Assembly: GCF_000143415.4 (NCBI RefSeq)
Contig: NW_003314293.1
Coordinates: forward strand, 191,670-255,669
DNA from: Selaginella moellendorffii
Lineage: Eukaryota > Streptophyta > Lycopodiopsida > Selaginellales > Selaginellaceae
DNA length: 64,000 nt
Direction of reading: 5' to 3'
Positions within the stretch are counted from its first letter, which is position 1; every line of letters starts with the position of its first letter. The position numbers and the translations under genes were made by a program. Under the pieces are notes generated by a model. That model made no database searches. It worked only from the letters and a program-made list of their open reading frames with translations, and was not told where the DNA came from. Shown here one piece after another: positions 1 to 13,029 of this stretch.

Positions 1-1947
1 TAGCACGACTTCTGAGAAATCTCTCAATCCTTACGTCTGGTCCGACAGAAAGGTATGTGTTCCATTTCTTTCCACGTTGACAAAGTCTTTTCTTGCTGAT
101 GTGTAGAGCCCCAGAATATGTATACTGGGTGGTGGCTTTGGTGGTTTATACACTGCCTTGCGGCTGGATTCTCTTGTGTGGACACCAGAAAAGCGTCCGC
201 AGGTTCTCAGCCTTTATTTTCTGACCAGTTTTATGGCTTGCTTCCTCAAGGACGTTTCCTTTTCCAGATTTTACTTGTGGATCAATCCGAGCGTTTCGTT
301 TTCAAGCCGATGCTTTACGAGCTATTGTCAAAAGGTTACGACTTCTCAGAAAAAAAAATTAAAAATGCCCCACATTTTTTCTCCTGACTCACGATGTGCA
401 GAAGTTGATGTCTGGGAGGTAGCCCCACTATTTGCAGACCTCTTGGCGAGCACAACCATACGCTTTCTAAAAGACAATGTCAAATCAGTGTCACCTTTTG
501 ATGCAGTTGCTGACGATAACAAGTCGTCACCATCTAGCATCGGTGGTAAGGTGTACCTTGAGAGCGGAATTCAAGTCGAATATGACTGGTAAGCTTCCAG
601 TGTTCTCATCCTTTTTACTTTTTTTTTTTCAAACATTTAAACATCTGACTCACAGATATCAGGCTAGTATTGGCGTTGGGTGCTGAAACTAAGATGGATA
701 TGGTTCCTGGAGCACTGGAACACGCCCTTCCTTTCTCGACTCTGGAAGATGCTCTCGTAAGCTTCGGTTTTCTTTTTGCTTTTTCTTTCGCCTTTTCCAT
801 TTAGATTGCGTTTTTAGAGCCACTCATGCTTCTCACGTCTTTAGAGGCTGGAGAAGAGATTGGAAGAGCTGGAAAGGGAGCGGTTTGGTCCGAAGCAATT
901 GCCCATAGATGTTGCTGTTGTCGGGTCCGGCTATTGCGGCATTGAGTTGTCAGCTACGGTTGCGGAGAGGCTTGGTGAGCGTGGTCGAGTGCAAGTGATT
1001 GATGTCAATTCAGAGATCTGCCCTTCAGCACCTACCGGAAACAGAGAAAAAGCTTCGAAGGTAAAAAAAAAAAAAGAAAAGGAGAGGACGCAAGTGTTCA
1101 GTCTTACTCATCAATTATTTTGCAGGTATTGTCATCTCGCAACGTCAAGCTGGAGCTGGGATATTTTGTAACTAATATTGCTCTCAAGGATTCCAACGAG
1201 CCAGAGAAAAAGAACAAGCGGGTGGTTCTCGAGTTAAAGCCAGCGAACTCAAGGAACACTCGTAAAGCCCCTCCCAGCACATTTCTGGAAGCCGACTTGG
1301 TACTATGGACGGTCGGAGGCAGAGCGTTGGTTCCGAAGGCCTTTCCTACAAACGGGCGTGGACAGACGGACACTGACGAGACTCTACGAGTAAAAGGACA
1401 CCCTCGCATCTTCGCGATTGGAGACTCCGCTGGTAACAAAGACAGCTCTGGAAGGCTGCTGCAAACAACAGCACAGGTCCTGACTCTTTTTTTCGCGCTC
1501 AAATAACGTTTTTTCTATGTAGGTCGCGCTTCAGCAAGCTGACTATGCCGGATGGAACTTGTGGGCCGCAATCAACAACAGGCCACTTCTACCTTTCAGG
1601 CTAGAAAGTTATTGTCCTACTCTTTTGTTCTGATCGTTTTCTCCAGGTACCAGCACTTGGGCGAGATGATGACGCTTGGAAGGTATAATGGTGCTGTTAC
1701 GCCCAGTTTCTTCGAAGATATCACGCTGGACGGTGTACTTGGTCATACAGGTAGAACATCATTTTTTTTCTTCCTGTTTACCATCGTTTTCTTTGAATTT
1801 CTTGCAGCTAGAAAGCTCGCGTATCTCTATCGCCTTCCCACAAACGAGCACCGTGTCAAGGTTGGAGTAAGCTGGCTAGCGAAATCGGCCGTGGACGCGT
1901 TCTCGTACGTCCAGGGTACGGTACTTAGCTTAGCCCAAAAATCGTGA
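1..1947 (+). CDS. NDC1: NDC1-type NAD(P)H-quinone oxidoreductase, 3' part (5' end outside window)
   Basis: Type II NAD(P)H dehydrogenase of the plant NDC1 class. In Arabidopsis NDC1 is dual-targeted to plastoglobules and mitochondria and acts in plastoquinone and phylloquinone metabolism. Ten exons splice in frame: 1-52, 107-202, 268-334, 402-588, 663-756, 845-1060, 1126-1476, 1523-1599, 1647-1750 and 1808-1947. They give about 460 residues ending in TGA at 1945-1947. An FAD-binding glycine motif (ILGGGFGG) lies near residue 22 of the visible part. The NAD(P)H-binding motif VAVVGSGYCG begins at about 911, and the late FAD motif IFAIGDSAG at about 1409. The C-terminal RYQHLGEMM and VKVGVSWLAK segments are typical of NDC1. 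Arabidopsis NDC1 is about 519 residues, so the transit peptide and roughly 60 residues are missing upstream. Intron 1600-1646 appears to use a GC-AG pair and is only 47 bp. Confidence 0.93.
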
Positions 1948-2013
1948 TTAGTGGAAATTGTAATGATAATAATGTGAAGTTTAGGGCTTATTGGAATTTG
2001 AAATTTAGGGCTT

Positions 2014-3711
2014 ATGGCCGAGGTGGGAGAAGAGGAGGGCTGGAGATTTCTCTACGAGGCGCTGCTGCGAATCTCATCGCTGCGGCTGCTGCTCACCAAG
2101 GATTTGGTGGCGCCGTCGGTATCGTGCAATCGCGGGCTCAAGGCGTCCCTTGGACGATTCTCGTCCTGTTTGGAGCTGGTTTGCGAGTGGCAATCGGAGC
2201 GAGAATGCGGGAAGCGCGTGGTGTTGCGCGTTCCTCTCCCATTGTGTCCTGTCGATCACGGGGCGCCGGTGGAAGCGGTGGCGCGGGAGGATCACATCGA
2301 GGTGAAGCTCAGAATGGTGAGTGGTGGAGCGAGTTTTTTGCTGAGCAGCGAAATGGGAATGCTTCCGAGCACAAGTAAGTCTCTTTGATTTTCCTAGACT
2401 CTAGCGGAAGATCTGTATTGTTTTCCATAGATGAATCATTCGAGCTTGCATCACGCGCACCGGAAATTATTCTTCGCTGCAGGGCTTGCAAGGCGGCGAT
2501 CACACGAGGAGGATTCGAGTAAGAAAATCGAGTTTTTATAGGAGGAAGTAAACTCTTTTGTTCTTTTATGCAGGTCAGTGCTAGAACTTCCCTCCGTTGA
2601 TTGGAGAGAGGCCACGGACGACTGGTTTGGAGTATGTTGCTGTGGCTCCAGTATAAGAACCGAGTCAATCGTTGCAGGCTTTGAGAAAAACGTCACCACC
2701 TCGCACGGGAAACTCCTGGTTGGAAACTCGACATGCATCGTTCACGCCTCGGATCTTTGCCAGGCATCGCCACCAGTTGACAGCGCCTGCGATAGAGCGC
2801 AAGAAAAGGAGAAGAGCGAGGCTGACGCTCTCCAGGTGGAAGTAAACGGGGATACAAATCATGGTAATCACAGGCAACACACTTCGGTTTTCCCGGGGCA
2901 CCAGCACGATGTCTGCTGCGAGAAAAATGACTGCGTTACTACTCGTGAAGAACATACGTCAGGTCCAGGTTTCTACGACTTTCTCAAAGGTCCAGTGGAG
3001 CCAATGAGCAGCGGTACATGGCAGCCATTCAATTGCCTCGAGTGCTCGTCGCTGATTGGAGTTTTCTTAGAACCAAACGAAGGCCAAACACCGAAACCAG
3101 CCGTCCATCTGTTCAAGCGACACATACTAGCGGCTGAAAACACACTGACCAAGGAGTCATTCAGGTACTCGTTCTCTGTCGCTTTATTTTTCTTCTTGCT
3201 CCATTCTAAAGTGGAGTGTTGGCTTTCTTTTCTTTAAGGCACCACACTCTTGAGAAGGACTTTACCAAGGAGCTCGTATCTAGGGCCGAGCAAGACTCTT
3301 CCTATAGATACGTCGTTCGAGGCTTGAGGCTTAAAAGACCAATGCTCCAGGTGGTGCTTGTAAATGAGAACTCTCTCGTTTTCTCTGGAGCAGTGGTGGA
3401 TTCCAAGAGACAAGTTTCCCTTGTCTCTTTCACTCCAGCGGCGAGTGCGATGCTTCAAGATTGTAGCGAGTTTGAAGAACACGAACTAACGTAAGTATCT
3501 TATTTGATCCAGTGATGCGGTATCACTAACATTCAAAATTTCGTTCTCCAGTATTGTAGAGGAGTGGTGTACACGCCATAACGTGGACGACATCTTTCTC
3601 CTCGAGGAAGAGATAGCCATGCTGCTGACAACAATCCGTGCAAACCAGGAATTTTACCCGGCCTCGTACAGCGTGAATCAAGGTTTTCGGCTGTCCTTCC
3701 TGAGAATATAA
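2014..3711 (+). CDS. UBE3D-like E2-binding E3 ligase (HECT_2 family)
   Basis: Homolog of the UBE3D/HECT_2 family, whose human member binds the E2 UbcH10 and has HECT-like ubiquitin ligase activity. Five exons splice in frame (2014-2374, 2431-2518, 2574-3164, 3239-3490, 3552-3711), giving 483 residues. Family hallmarks are a RCRACK CxxC pair near residue 137, the run LELPSVDWREATDDWFGVCCCG, split here as LELPSVDW then WFGVCCCG near residue 167, a GNSTCIVHASDL segment near 195, and a second CxxC pair (FNCLECSSLIG) near 298. These cysteines are probably zinc ligands. The central acidic stretch (about 2770-2960) is low in conservation. The ATG at 2014 opens MAEVGEEEGW and is only 66 bp after the NDC1 stop, so the two genes are tightly packed in tandem. 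The plant family is little studied, and the function is taken from the animal member. Confidence 0.88.
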
Positions 3712-3812
3712 ATACGTAAGTTTGTACAAAACAATCGATCCATCCTGCGCTGTGTTAGTATCCTTCACACAAAACTATCAAATGAAGCTAAGTACCTTTT
3801 TTCTTGAATGTT

Positions 3813-6182
3813 TTAGAGATGATCCTGCGGCTTTGGAGACAAGAACATCGCAGTGTACATGCGAAGCTTGTCCGAGTCCGAGGCAGCGATGCTGAGCCTC
3901 CGTTCCAGTCCAGCACCACCACGGTCTCTCGATGTTCTCGCTGGCTCCGCTACTGAGACCCTGGCCGCCTTGAAACGCCTCCAAGCCAGCTGAATGGTAA
4001 CCGCGGCCCAAGTCCTCCATCCGGACGAGTAGTATCTCGCGGTCCGCTTGAGCTTCTCGTTCGCAAACTCGGTCCGGAAGTGGTCTGTCACGTACTTGAG
4101 GTCGCGAGCTTCGAATCCGAAGGCTTCCACCGAGTCCAAGCACCTCAGCGTCGCAATGGACGGGGGAAGCCGGTCGACGAATGGCCTCCTGAGGCACCAC
4201 GACAGAAGCTCGTCCCCGCAAAAGCTCCCGGGCTCCATGGTGAAGATACTCGTCTTGTTCTCGCTCAGGTTGTGGATGCTTTGCAGCCTCCCCCGGACAA
4301 TGAATAGCATCCGCTGCACTGGGTCTCCGGTTCGCGAGATCTACATGGAATGACACCACTGTGCATGAAAAACACACTTTGGGATGGTTCCGAGGTTCGA
4401 TGCTTACCGTCTCGCCTTTGATGAACATGAGGGGCTTGACGCGGTCGCAGATGGTGTCGAGCACGATCTCGTCCATTTGGTAGAAGAGAGGGACCTGACG
4501 TACGAGGTCCAGGCAAAGGTGGCGCTTGACATCCCGCCGGACGCCCTCGGGTAGCTCGCGAACCATGGCGTGCTCGTCAACTCCACGTAAAGCGGCCCAT
4601 TTCTGGCGCTCGTATTGACGAACACGGTGCCTCAGCCGAGATGGCAGCTGCCTGCGTTTCATCCAAACCTCGAGGTCTCTGATTTTCAGCCGCATTTCCT
4701 CTTTCTTAGCCGTCATCGAGTGCAAGAAAACCTGTCGAAGTCAAAGGGTCCTACTGAATAAGTTTCCTCACAGAATGCATGAAGTGACTTACTTGTATGT
4801 TTCCTATCAATAGTGTGAACAGCATGAGCCCACACGTAATGACTAGAATGCTGAAAATGACCTCCAGCATTTGATTGCTTGGAACCATAGCATTGCCAAA
4901 AGAGCTGGATTTGAAAACAAGAAAAATGTAAGAGTTAGCAAGTTTCCCATCAAAACTGTGTACCTCAAAGTCATCAACCCCCAGAAGATAGGATAAAGAA
5001 TGCGGTTTAAGAAGTTCCTGGAGGTAGTCAGCGGCAAGGCGGTTATAAAAATCCCGTACTTGAAAACATCACCCTTGTTCTCCAAACAAGTGGGAGCAAC
5101 ATCTGCATATAGCTTCGCAGATGTAAGCGGCGAAGGATCAGAGAACCGTGGACCGTATAAGATGGCATGCGAGGACCCCAAATCCCGGGCATTGCAACCA
5201 GCTTTCATCTTGCACTGGTCATACAAGCACGAAGAAATCCTCTGCAAAGCAAGGAGATACCAACAAGCTCCTGCGGCCTGCAAAGCCAAGAACGTGAGCA
5301 AGAACATCGAAGAGAGTTACTGCCATCTTACGTGAGCCGCCACGAAGTATGCTGTCAAGTTAAGAGCGAAGCCCCACCAGGCGGTCCCAAAAACGTATCC
5401 AGTAACTCTTTGCATCCGCGGCACTAGAGTGATCAAGTGAAACACTTTGTAGACGAACTGGATCGCGAATGCCACTAGAATGCTTGTCATCATCCCACTC
5501 ATTTTACCTCCTCTCCTGATCATCTCTGGAACGACTCCCCATATAACTATCTGCAAGAAAAACGCAAGTCAAACCATTTGTGTCGAGGAAAAACTGAAAA
5601 GCTTGCCTGTAAGATAGGGAAAACCACGAAGAGATCGAAAACGAAGCCGCCGGACGGACGAAGGTAGTGCAAAGCAACCATCCTCGCGTCCCAGACGAGC
5701 TTTCCACTTCCAAGTACGAGGGACTTCCGAGCGACATAAGCAAGCTTGAGCTGGAGCCATATATGCCAGAGATGCATCAAGTCGCTCACGCAGCGGAAGA
5801 GCGTCACGAAGATACCAAACCAGCCGTCAATGTAGAAGCAGTAGCGGTGTGGACTGATGGCCACCGTGTAGAGAAACAGCGGCTCGATAGCCAGAGCCCA
5901 GAACCTGGAGAGGAGGAAGACCCGGTTCCAGGCGATGATGGTCTTGCTCCTGGGATCCAAAACTTTGCCGAAGATCCACGTCTTGTAGAAGCCATCTGGT
6001 TTTGGCGGAGGCTCGTGATGCATGAGTGAGACACCAACAGCGCCTTCGAGCATGTAGGAGCTGCCTCGATCATGGTCTGTGACATGGTGAGGAGGAGGGC
6101 CGCCGAAAGAGTTGTATGGAGGAGGACCGGAGCCTAGCGGACGAACAGCAACATCCGGCATGCTATTGACTTTGGCGGCCAT
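3813..6182 (-). CDS. cyclic nucleotide-gated ion channel, group IV-B (CNGC2/CNGC4 type)
   Basis: Plasma-membrane cation channel of the plant CNGC family. Six coding exons (5607-6182, 5332-5550, 4964-5277, 4793-4904, 4408-4731, 3813-4340, read on the minus strand) give 690 residues. The order is a proline-rich N-terminus, S1 starting around IIAWNRVFLL, S2-S6, a pore ending WGLMTLSSFGNA, an S6 run (VIFSILVITCGLMLF), a C-linker (VRQYERQKWAALRGVDE), and a cyclic-nucleotide-binding domain with GDPVQRMLFIVRG and a phosphate-binding region around FCGDELLSWCL. An IQ calmodulin site (TIQLAWRRF) follows. The C-linker and pore resemble CNGC4 and CNGC2, which act in Ca2+ signalling and immunity. The filter triplet reads GNA. 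Intron 1 (5551-5606) has a GC donor. The start at 6182 is the first ATG that gives a plausible N-terminus. The 3' end faces the UBE3D-like gene 102 bp away. Confidence 0.95.
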
Positions 6183-6910
6183 CACACCAAGCTCGAGTGC
6201 CTGGAACGAGCGAAAGATTAGATCCTTGAACAGAGTCGATAGAACACACACAAGGCAAGCGCCAGAAACAAAAAAAATATCCTCGCAGGACTCTCACAAA
6301 TCAGTAAAAAGAATCCTTTCAGACTAAGATCGATGAAAAGAAAGAACGAGATTAAATCCGTCGATAGAACACACACACACACACACACAAAAGGAAAGCA
6401 CTTCGATATAAAAAAGAAATTCCTCACAGATCACAAACTGGTGAAAAGAATCCTTCGCGTCGGACTGAGATCGATCGATCAAATCCGCGAGAGAATCGCA
6501 CGGGCAAAACATCCGAAGGGCAAAGAAGCAAGAATTTCCCTTGCGGTGATCGGGCCCGCAGCATCATGATAGCAATGGAAGAAAAGCGCTTACCGGTATA
6601 ATATCGGGGATGGAAATGCGAGCTCCACCATGGAAAGCGGAGGAACAGCCGCTCCTCCTGTTGGTCCTCCTGCGGCCTCCACATCTTCGCTTTCTCCTGT
6701 ATCACAAGATCGCAAGTAAACGCCCATCGATCAAGGTCAAGAGCAAGAGCGCACAGGAGAATCGATTGACCGACTGGCGCCACATCGCGAGACGACTCTC
6801 GGCCAAAATTTCACGTGAGAACAGCCACCAGCATTGGAAGAAATCGATCGAGCATGGAAGAACCCTAAGAAAATCCGCTCTTACACTAGTTTGTCACGTG
6901 TCACTATAGG
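6183..6910 (-). promoter_or_regulatory. CNGC 5' UTR, 5' UTR intron and promoter
   Basis: A good intron runs on the minus strand from a GTAAGC donor at 6593 to a TTCCAG acceptor at 6201. It lies just before the CNGC start and contains an (AC)n microsatellite at about 6370-6389. The upstream UTR exon begins somewhere in 6594-6870. Two palindromic CACGTG G-boxes (6812-6817 and 6895-6900) and a telo-box AACCCTAA (6861-6868) mark the likely promoter. Splice sites and motifs are visible in the sequence; their use is inferred. Confidence 0.6.
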
Positions 6911-9900
6911 GACCGTCCGATCTAACGACTTTAGAATATGCGCGTAATGAGTACTTCTTGCCACCATGCTGATGCTTTTTTCCATGGTTCAGAAATTTGA
7001 GATCTACTTGCTCGTTTATAGACTCGGATTTGGGAGGCAGCCAAAGGAATCTAGTGAGCTGCAAGTTAGAAGGTTAAGGGATGCCATGCCATGGGTTTCG
7101 GGGGAGAATGTGAACTCCAAGCGTTGAGTGAGGAGGATTACTATTAGATAGTTGAACCCTATGACACTAGAAATTGCCCAACAAATGCTGGGCGGTTGAG
7201 AAAGTGAAATCCCCCACAATTGGCCCTCTTCTCTCCTCCTCTCACACCCAAATTCACTGTTATAAATCTCACCTTTGAGTGGACTTTCCACATTACAGCT
7301 AAGTATTAACACTAGCGTCTGCCAAGAATGGATTGAACAGTATTTCTATGCATCCGTTCTTGTCTTTTGAGGTGCACCTTTGCACTAATTTAATTCTTTG
7401 ATCTCTCCAAAGTCAACATGGACATATCATTGCACTGACCCACCCACACCTCCATTGAAATCAAGCAAGGATCATAACCATCTAGAAATATTCAAGTTAG
7501 GTGGAGAAATGCAATTCTTTTACTGAGGCCCACCCATGCCTCCATTGAAATCAAGCAAGGATCACTAGTAGCCATCTTGAAATATTTAAGTTAGGTGGAG
7601 AAATGCATTCTCTTACTGAAGCCCTTGCCCTAGTGTTCTAGAGCCAAAAAACTTATGCTGAGCATAAAACAATTTTAGTCACCACATCAACACAAGCATT
7701 GACAGCAACTTTGACACTTAGAGCTTGCAATGTAAGGTAAATTGCCTTATGCAATGCTCATCCATGAGTAAGGGGAAAATGTAACATATACAGGCCTTTA
7801 AATAACCATGCCTACCAATTTTAACTCCCCCTCAAGTTATTTATAGCCTAAGGTTGGTTGCTTGTTGAGAAGCTGTGGCTCCAGCTTTTGTAAGATATTT
7901 GTTGTTATTTCTTTGGACCTCCTATGCATTCCCCTTCTCTTGTCAATCTCAAAAAAAGTAAATCCAACAATAACATAGTAATAACTCATGATAACTAATA
8001 TTAATCTTGCCAACTCAAATGTACCCTAATGTGCCTCACTCAGAAGTCTAAGAAAAAGCTCATACAAATGGTACATTAATAAACCCAAGCAAAAGCTGAT
8101 ATAACATGGTATAAAATGGTATGCACCAAAATCCATTATATTGTGGTAATAAAGTATATATAGATGACTTGATCATCACAATCACAAAACAAATTCTAAA
8201 ATCAGGTTTTAGTTTTACTTAAGATTTAAAATATCACTTAGGAAAATTGACATATTGCCTTGATCTGTGATAGACACAATAACAAAATCACATTTTACCA
8301 AGTTGATATTGCATCACACACCATATGTTTATCACATCATATGGTAGTAAACTCATAAAGTGGAATTCTATGCTCTACCCACCTAGAAATTTTTCCTTGC
8401 TCCTCCCTCCCGCCTCTACCTTTGCTCCTTGTAATAGTTACATCCTTTAACATACCACATAAACATTAATTTTTATTTTTGTCCATGTTAATGGATTAGG
8501 GTGCCATTTTAATTTACCCTTGGTAATTCTTCCTTAACAATCATCACTTATGCTATAAGGATTGTAATAAAATACTTGACTTTGGTAGAGCTATTCTTTA
8601 TAGAGAGGGAGGATCATTCCAATTTCAAGAAGGCTAAGATCCTATATTTCAAGTACAAAATTTAGATCTAGATTTACAACTATGTTTATCTTTGGAACAA
8701 AAAAAGAAACAAAAGTTAATTATAAAAAGACATATAACTTAGTGACTCATTTGTAATTATAGAACCTCAATTTAATTGTTATCTAGAATATTAATTTTCA
8801 ATCATATCATCTAGAATGACATTTTATTGTAGAGACATTCATCAAATGCTTAAGAAAAGCTTTGCATCCTTCTTTGTCTCTACAATAAACTCATTGCTAA
8901 AGTAGAATAGTTTCCCTAATGGGATATTACTCTCATAATTATTAATCTATTTTCACTTCTTCACAAGTTCATCTCATTGCAACTCACATTGATTTAATAT
9001 GCAATGAAATCCTTATAAATATAAGATCGTAAAGGTGCATTGCCATTTTTTTTGTTCTTTCATAATTTTTTTATGACCATTACCTTCTAGATCCTTCTCC
9101 CTTTCCATTCACTTTATATATTAGAATTATGTTCTCATTAGTAAACCATTTTCCTTGCCATTTGTTATTCAAAGTTAATTTATTTAAAGAAAATAAGTTT
9201 AGATAAATAAAAATTATATTTATTATACTTTTGAAATTTTTATAACTTTATCAAGACAGCCAACAATGAAAGATTTATTACTCTATTAAGATAGTCAACA
9301 TTGATAATAAAGCTATGAAAAAGGAAATTTCAATTCCCCCTCTCTAAATCCTTGTTGCAAATTGTATTTAAAATGAAGTAGGAAAACAATAAAAAAAAAT
9401 TAGCTCAAGGAATTGAAGTTAGCTTGCATTGTAAGAATGTTTGGAATAAATCCAATCATTAAATTGAATGCTACTAATTAATTGGGCTAAAAGCTATTAT
9501 AAAAATTTGATAAACAAAAGTGAAAAGGGTATGTTTTTAGATCAAGGTTGCATTTATTATACATCCTATGCTAGCACCAAAAAGAAGAACTCTTCTCTAT
9601 AATTATTAAAAAAACAAAACTCTAGAACTATATAATTACATACTTACTTGAGTTTGAGCTATTGATGAACTAAAAAATTAAGATTGTGAATGAGGTGTGA
9701 GAGTGAAAAATTCTTAATTTCTTATAAACTTCCTCTCTAAATCACTCTAAAAATTCCCTTTAAAGCACTTCAAGAACTCTACTCATACAAAAGCAATATT
9801 ATAGTAAGGGATGATGTGACAATTTAGTCACATGACATTATTTTATTTATTAGTTTTGCTAAGTTTTAGCTCTAGAAGAAATTCATAAGGGAAAGACACT

Positions 9901-10094
9901 AAGTTCCCTCTATTTTAGGTGTTATATCAACCATAAAAACATGGAATATAAAATTTAATTTTCTCCTCCTTAGAAAATTTCTTCTTATAGTGGAATATAA
10001 AACACTACACTTAAAGAAATAATTCTTGTGTAGTGAAGGGGAGAGAAAGATGATGTATTTCTAAAATTCAATTGGAAAATTCATGTATTTATGT
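6911..10094. other. AT-rich intergenic/transposon-derived sequence without a gene
   Basis: No supportable coding region. Base composition changes sharply to AT-rich at about 7.3 kb, the left edge of the 41-kb transposon block. A short imperfect tandem duplication lies at 7439-7622. The rest looks like old, unclassifiable repeat sequence. Confidence 0.6.
7439..7622. repeat. imperfect tandem duplication, two units of about 90 bp
   Basis: Units 7439-7528 and 7529-7622 share CTCCATTGAAATCAAGCAAG and TTAGGTGGAGAAATGCA in the same order, with several substitutions and small indels between them. Confidence 0.75.
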
Positions 10095-10430
10095 TGATGA
10101 AGAGGTAAATGTTTTATCTTGTGTATCGTCCCAAGCAAAACAAAAGAAGAAAGCTTAAGCAAAATGGAGTTATGTTTAAACTTAAGCATCTAAAGAAGAA
10201 AAGTCTAACTTAAGCTATATTTATTATAGATAAGTGTGAAATAGTTAGGAAGGATTATAAAATCATGTAGTATATGAGTAATACTTAGATATGCTAAAAA
10301 ATAACCCCCACTCACTATTGTATACATTTGTATTGAATTAACCATTTTTTTTCTTACTTATGACTATTTGTGCAAAGTAGAGTTGAGAGAGTAACATATG
10401 TTTATCTTTACTCATACCTTTGAGATTTGA
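10095..10430 (+). mobile_element. LTR (5' copy) of a non-autonomous LTR element, family A
   Basis: Begins TGATGAAGAGGTAAATG and matches, with divergence, the sequence starting TGATGGAGAGG at 13030. That second copy is interrupted at 13283 and resumes at 18135. The right end is approximate because similarity fades near 10430. A purine-rich tract (GTGGGGGAG, 13021-13029) just before the second copy indicates plus orientation. Confidence 0.6.
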
Positions 10431-13029
10431 TGATGAGCTCAATGATTGCAAAAGCCTTAAGTCCAGACAACACTAAAAAAATGAGCTTTTTTTGCGGTTG
10501 CAATAGTTTAATGCCTATACAACATAAGAAAAATAGTTTTTCAACTATCACAAAAGTTATAGAGCATGGGACGAGCTTAAAATTGGAGTTTGGCATACAT
10601 TACCAAAAACTCAAGTTCAAATTGTTTCACTAGCAATTTCTTGAGAAAAATCCAAAAGAAGAAAAAATAAAGTTTGTTTAATGTGGAAAACATAATTAAC
10701 TACTTTAAAATTCTTTTCTTCTAAGCAAGTTCTCACTTGGGTTTTTAAAGGACACATTTTTTAGCAGTGTGTTACAATTTTTTTAGACATACACAAGCAA
10801 AACAATTGGGCATTTATAACTCTTGTCTTCAACTTTAACTTAAAGAGAGCTAGAGCTAGAGCTAGCTTTAGTGAAAAATAAATTGGAGAATTATTTACTT
10901 AAATCTTATAAAGCTTTTATAGAAGTATAATCATAATTAGAATATTGTGATGTTTTAAGGCTTTGATCCAAAGTTCTTTAGCTTGAAAAAGTACTCAAAT
11001 ACAATTTAAGAGTAGACTTTTCCTAAGTTTAAGTCTCCTACACATATTGTAAGAGTTTATGAAACTTAAATAAGACTCACAAGTTGAAAATTTAAAAATA
11101 GTTATCATGAACCATTTTTACTGTTTAAACTGTTTTAATCATTTGACCTATTTTACACCTAATACACCTGGGTGAATTAATTAAAGTTAAAAAATTTGTC
11201 ATACAAGCATGAGTAGAGACTTCTATTGACCATTAGAGCCTATTGGTGAAGAGGCTAGAGAGAAATTTGCCTTGAAAAACAATTTTTTTTCTATATCTAA
11301 AGGAAAGTCTTCCATGAATTAGCTATCATATGTTTGAAAAGCTACCTAATGTCATTCCATGAGCAAATTGATTTAGAATAGATTATCATATATTAGATAA
11401 TTTGACTCTTATGTTGATTCCATAGGGCAATTTTACAGAATGGTCTCCACACTTTGTTCAAATTAGTCCGTAGTGTTGATCAAGTTTGCCTAAAATTTGT
11501 TATGAGTAATAAGCCACTCTTTCTAATTCCACAGTTGTAAAAATAAAGTTGGCTATAAGCTAAAAGGTAAGATCCACTGTGAAGCAGACAAGGTACTATA
11601 GAATTGGTTATTACATGCCAAAGACCTTGTACTAAATTAATCTTAACCACACTAAATATGGGTACAAAAAGAAAGTCCTTCTATACATCTAGGTGGAAAG
11701 ATTGAGGATTGATAACCCTCCACTTTCTTGATAAAACTTGAATGGGGGAATTAGGGTAAACAAAATAAGAATATTTACTAATGATTGACTATATTTATTA
11801 GAATATACATTTTTCTTATAGACTTAGATGGAAGTTAGTTGATCCCCACTTTGTGTGACTAGGCAAAAGTATAAAAAAGCAAAAACTAAATTATCTTGTG
11901 TGCCTAACTAAGCTAGCAAATGATAGATTTAATAAAATTGCTTAAACTTCTTAATGAATTATCGAGTAAAATACTTCACAATATTCTACTCAAGGTATAC
12001 CAAAGTCTAACTCCTAGTACCTTTACTTTTGTCAAAAAAGATGTGAACTAACACCTCCATTTCTGTATTGAATTTAATAATCCTTCCATTGTGTAGACTA
12101 GTTATTCCCACGGTGGATACCTTCATCTATGGATGCTCCACCAAAAGGATGGATGCTCAATATGTATGATTTCAAATTTTAGGAGTAGGAATATACCTTG
12201 CTTAAGGGTATATTATATTTTTAAATAACCACTAACCAATGGGAATTGAATCTATGCCATTTGCTCCGATACTACATATAGCACACTTTATCTTTCTCCC
12301 CTTAAACCACCTGAAAAAAAGGCAATTGCTTGATGAGAGAGCCCTTAGTAGTTACTTTATTCCCATTTATCCCCCAAAGTTCCAAGGATCCATGGTGACA
12401 GTATATCCAAATTTCATCCCATGATCACATATGTTATAGTGGAGTTACCTATACAAAAAGAAAACAGTACTAGGATTCTTCTTAGACAAAGAGATAGTCT
12501 ACATATCCAAGCTAAATGCAAATCCTAAGTATTATAACCTATAAAGGATTTATAAAATTCAGTTTACTAAACAATTGCTAAAATTTTATGCAATCTTAGG
12601 CAAAGAAGCTATTGTGGGAACTTTGATGGTTCACAATAAAGTTTGGATACTTATAAGTAGAAATACACTTGTTAACTTAATAAACATTGGATCAATCCCA
12701 AATTTGGATTGATAGGCTACAAAAGAGGTTTTAGGTGAATCGGAGAAGTATGGATTTAGTCTTCTTAAGTCCACCTACATATCCAATAGTGACACACTCT
12801 CAACTGATCAATTTAGCAACATGAGGCAGCCACAATAGTAGTAGATGCCGTAATAACACTATAAAGTTAAGGCTAGATGCGCCTTTGCTCACAAAACCAT
12901 GAATCAGCCGAGCGAGCCAGCAGTCCGAAGCATTGAGTTTATCATTATGAAGACTAAGTTCAACAACTTGGAGCAAGATTTGGAGAATCCAACTACCTGA
13001 GGATAGGTAGTAGTTTTGTCGTGGGGGAG
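10431..13029 (+). mobile_element. internal region of family A element, no coding capacity seen
   Basis: AT-rich sequence between the two family-A LTR copies. No gag or pol segment is recognisable on either strand, so the element looks non-autonomous or fully decayed. It contains a fragment of the dispersed repeat family also seen at 41.2-41.8 kb (listed separately at 12041-12425). The polypurine tract lies at its right end. Confidence 0.5.
12041..12425 (-). repeat. copy of dispersed repeat family B (primer-site-bearing, LTR/TRIM-like)
   Basis: Closely similar to 41220-41830: both share CACCTCCATTTC, the GTGGATACCTTCATC segment, GGTATATTATATTTTTAAATA, GGCAATTGCTTGATGAGAGA and CAAGGATCCA in the same order. 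On the minus strand the copies carry a TTACA end followed by a sequence resembling TGGTATCAAAGC, the usual primer site for tRNA-iMet. Confidence 0.65.

Noticed and set aside
6610-6909. 99-codon plus-strand ORF in the CNGC upstream region
   Set aside because: Composition is unremarkable, there are no motifs, and it covers the predicted CNGC 5' UTR exon and promoter.
7016-7312. 98-codon minus-strand ORF at the edge of the transposon block
   Set aside because: No recognisable domain and no splice or promoter support; likely chance in repeat-derived sequence.
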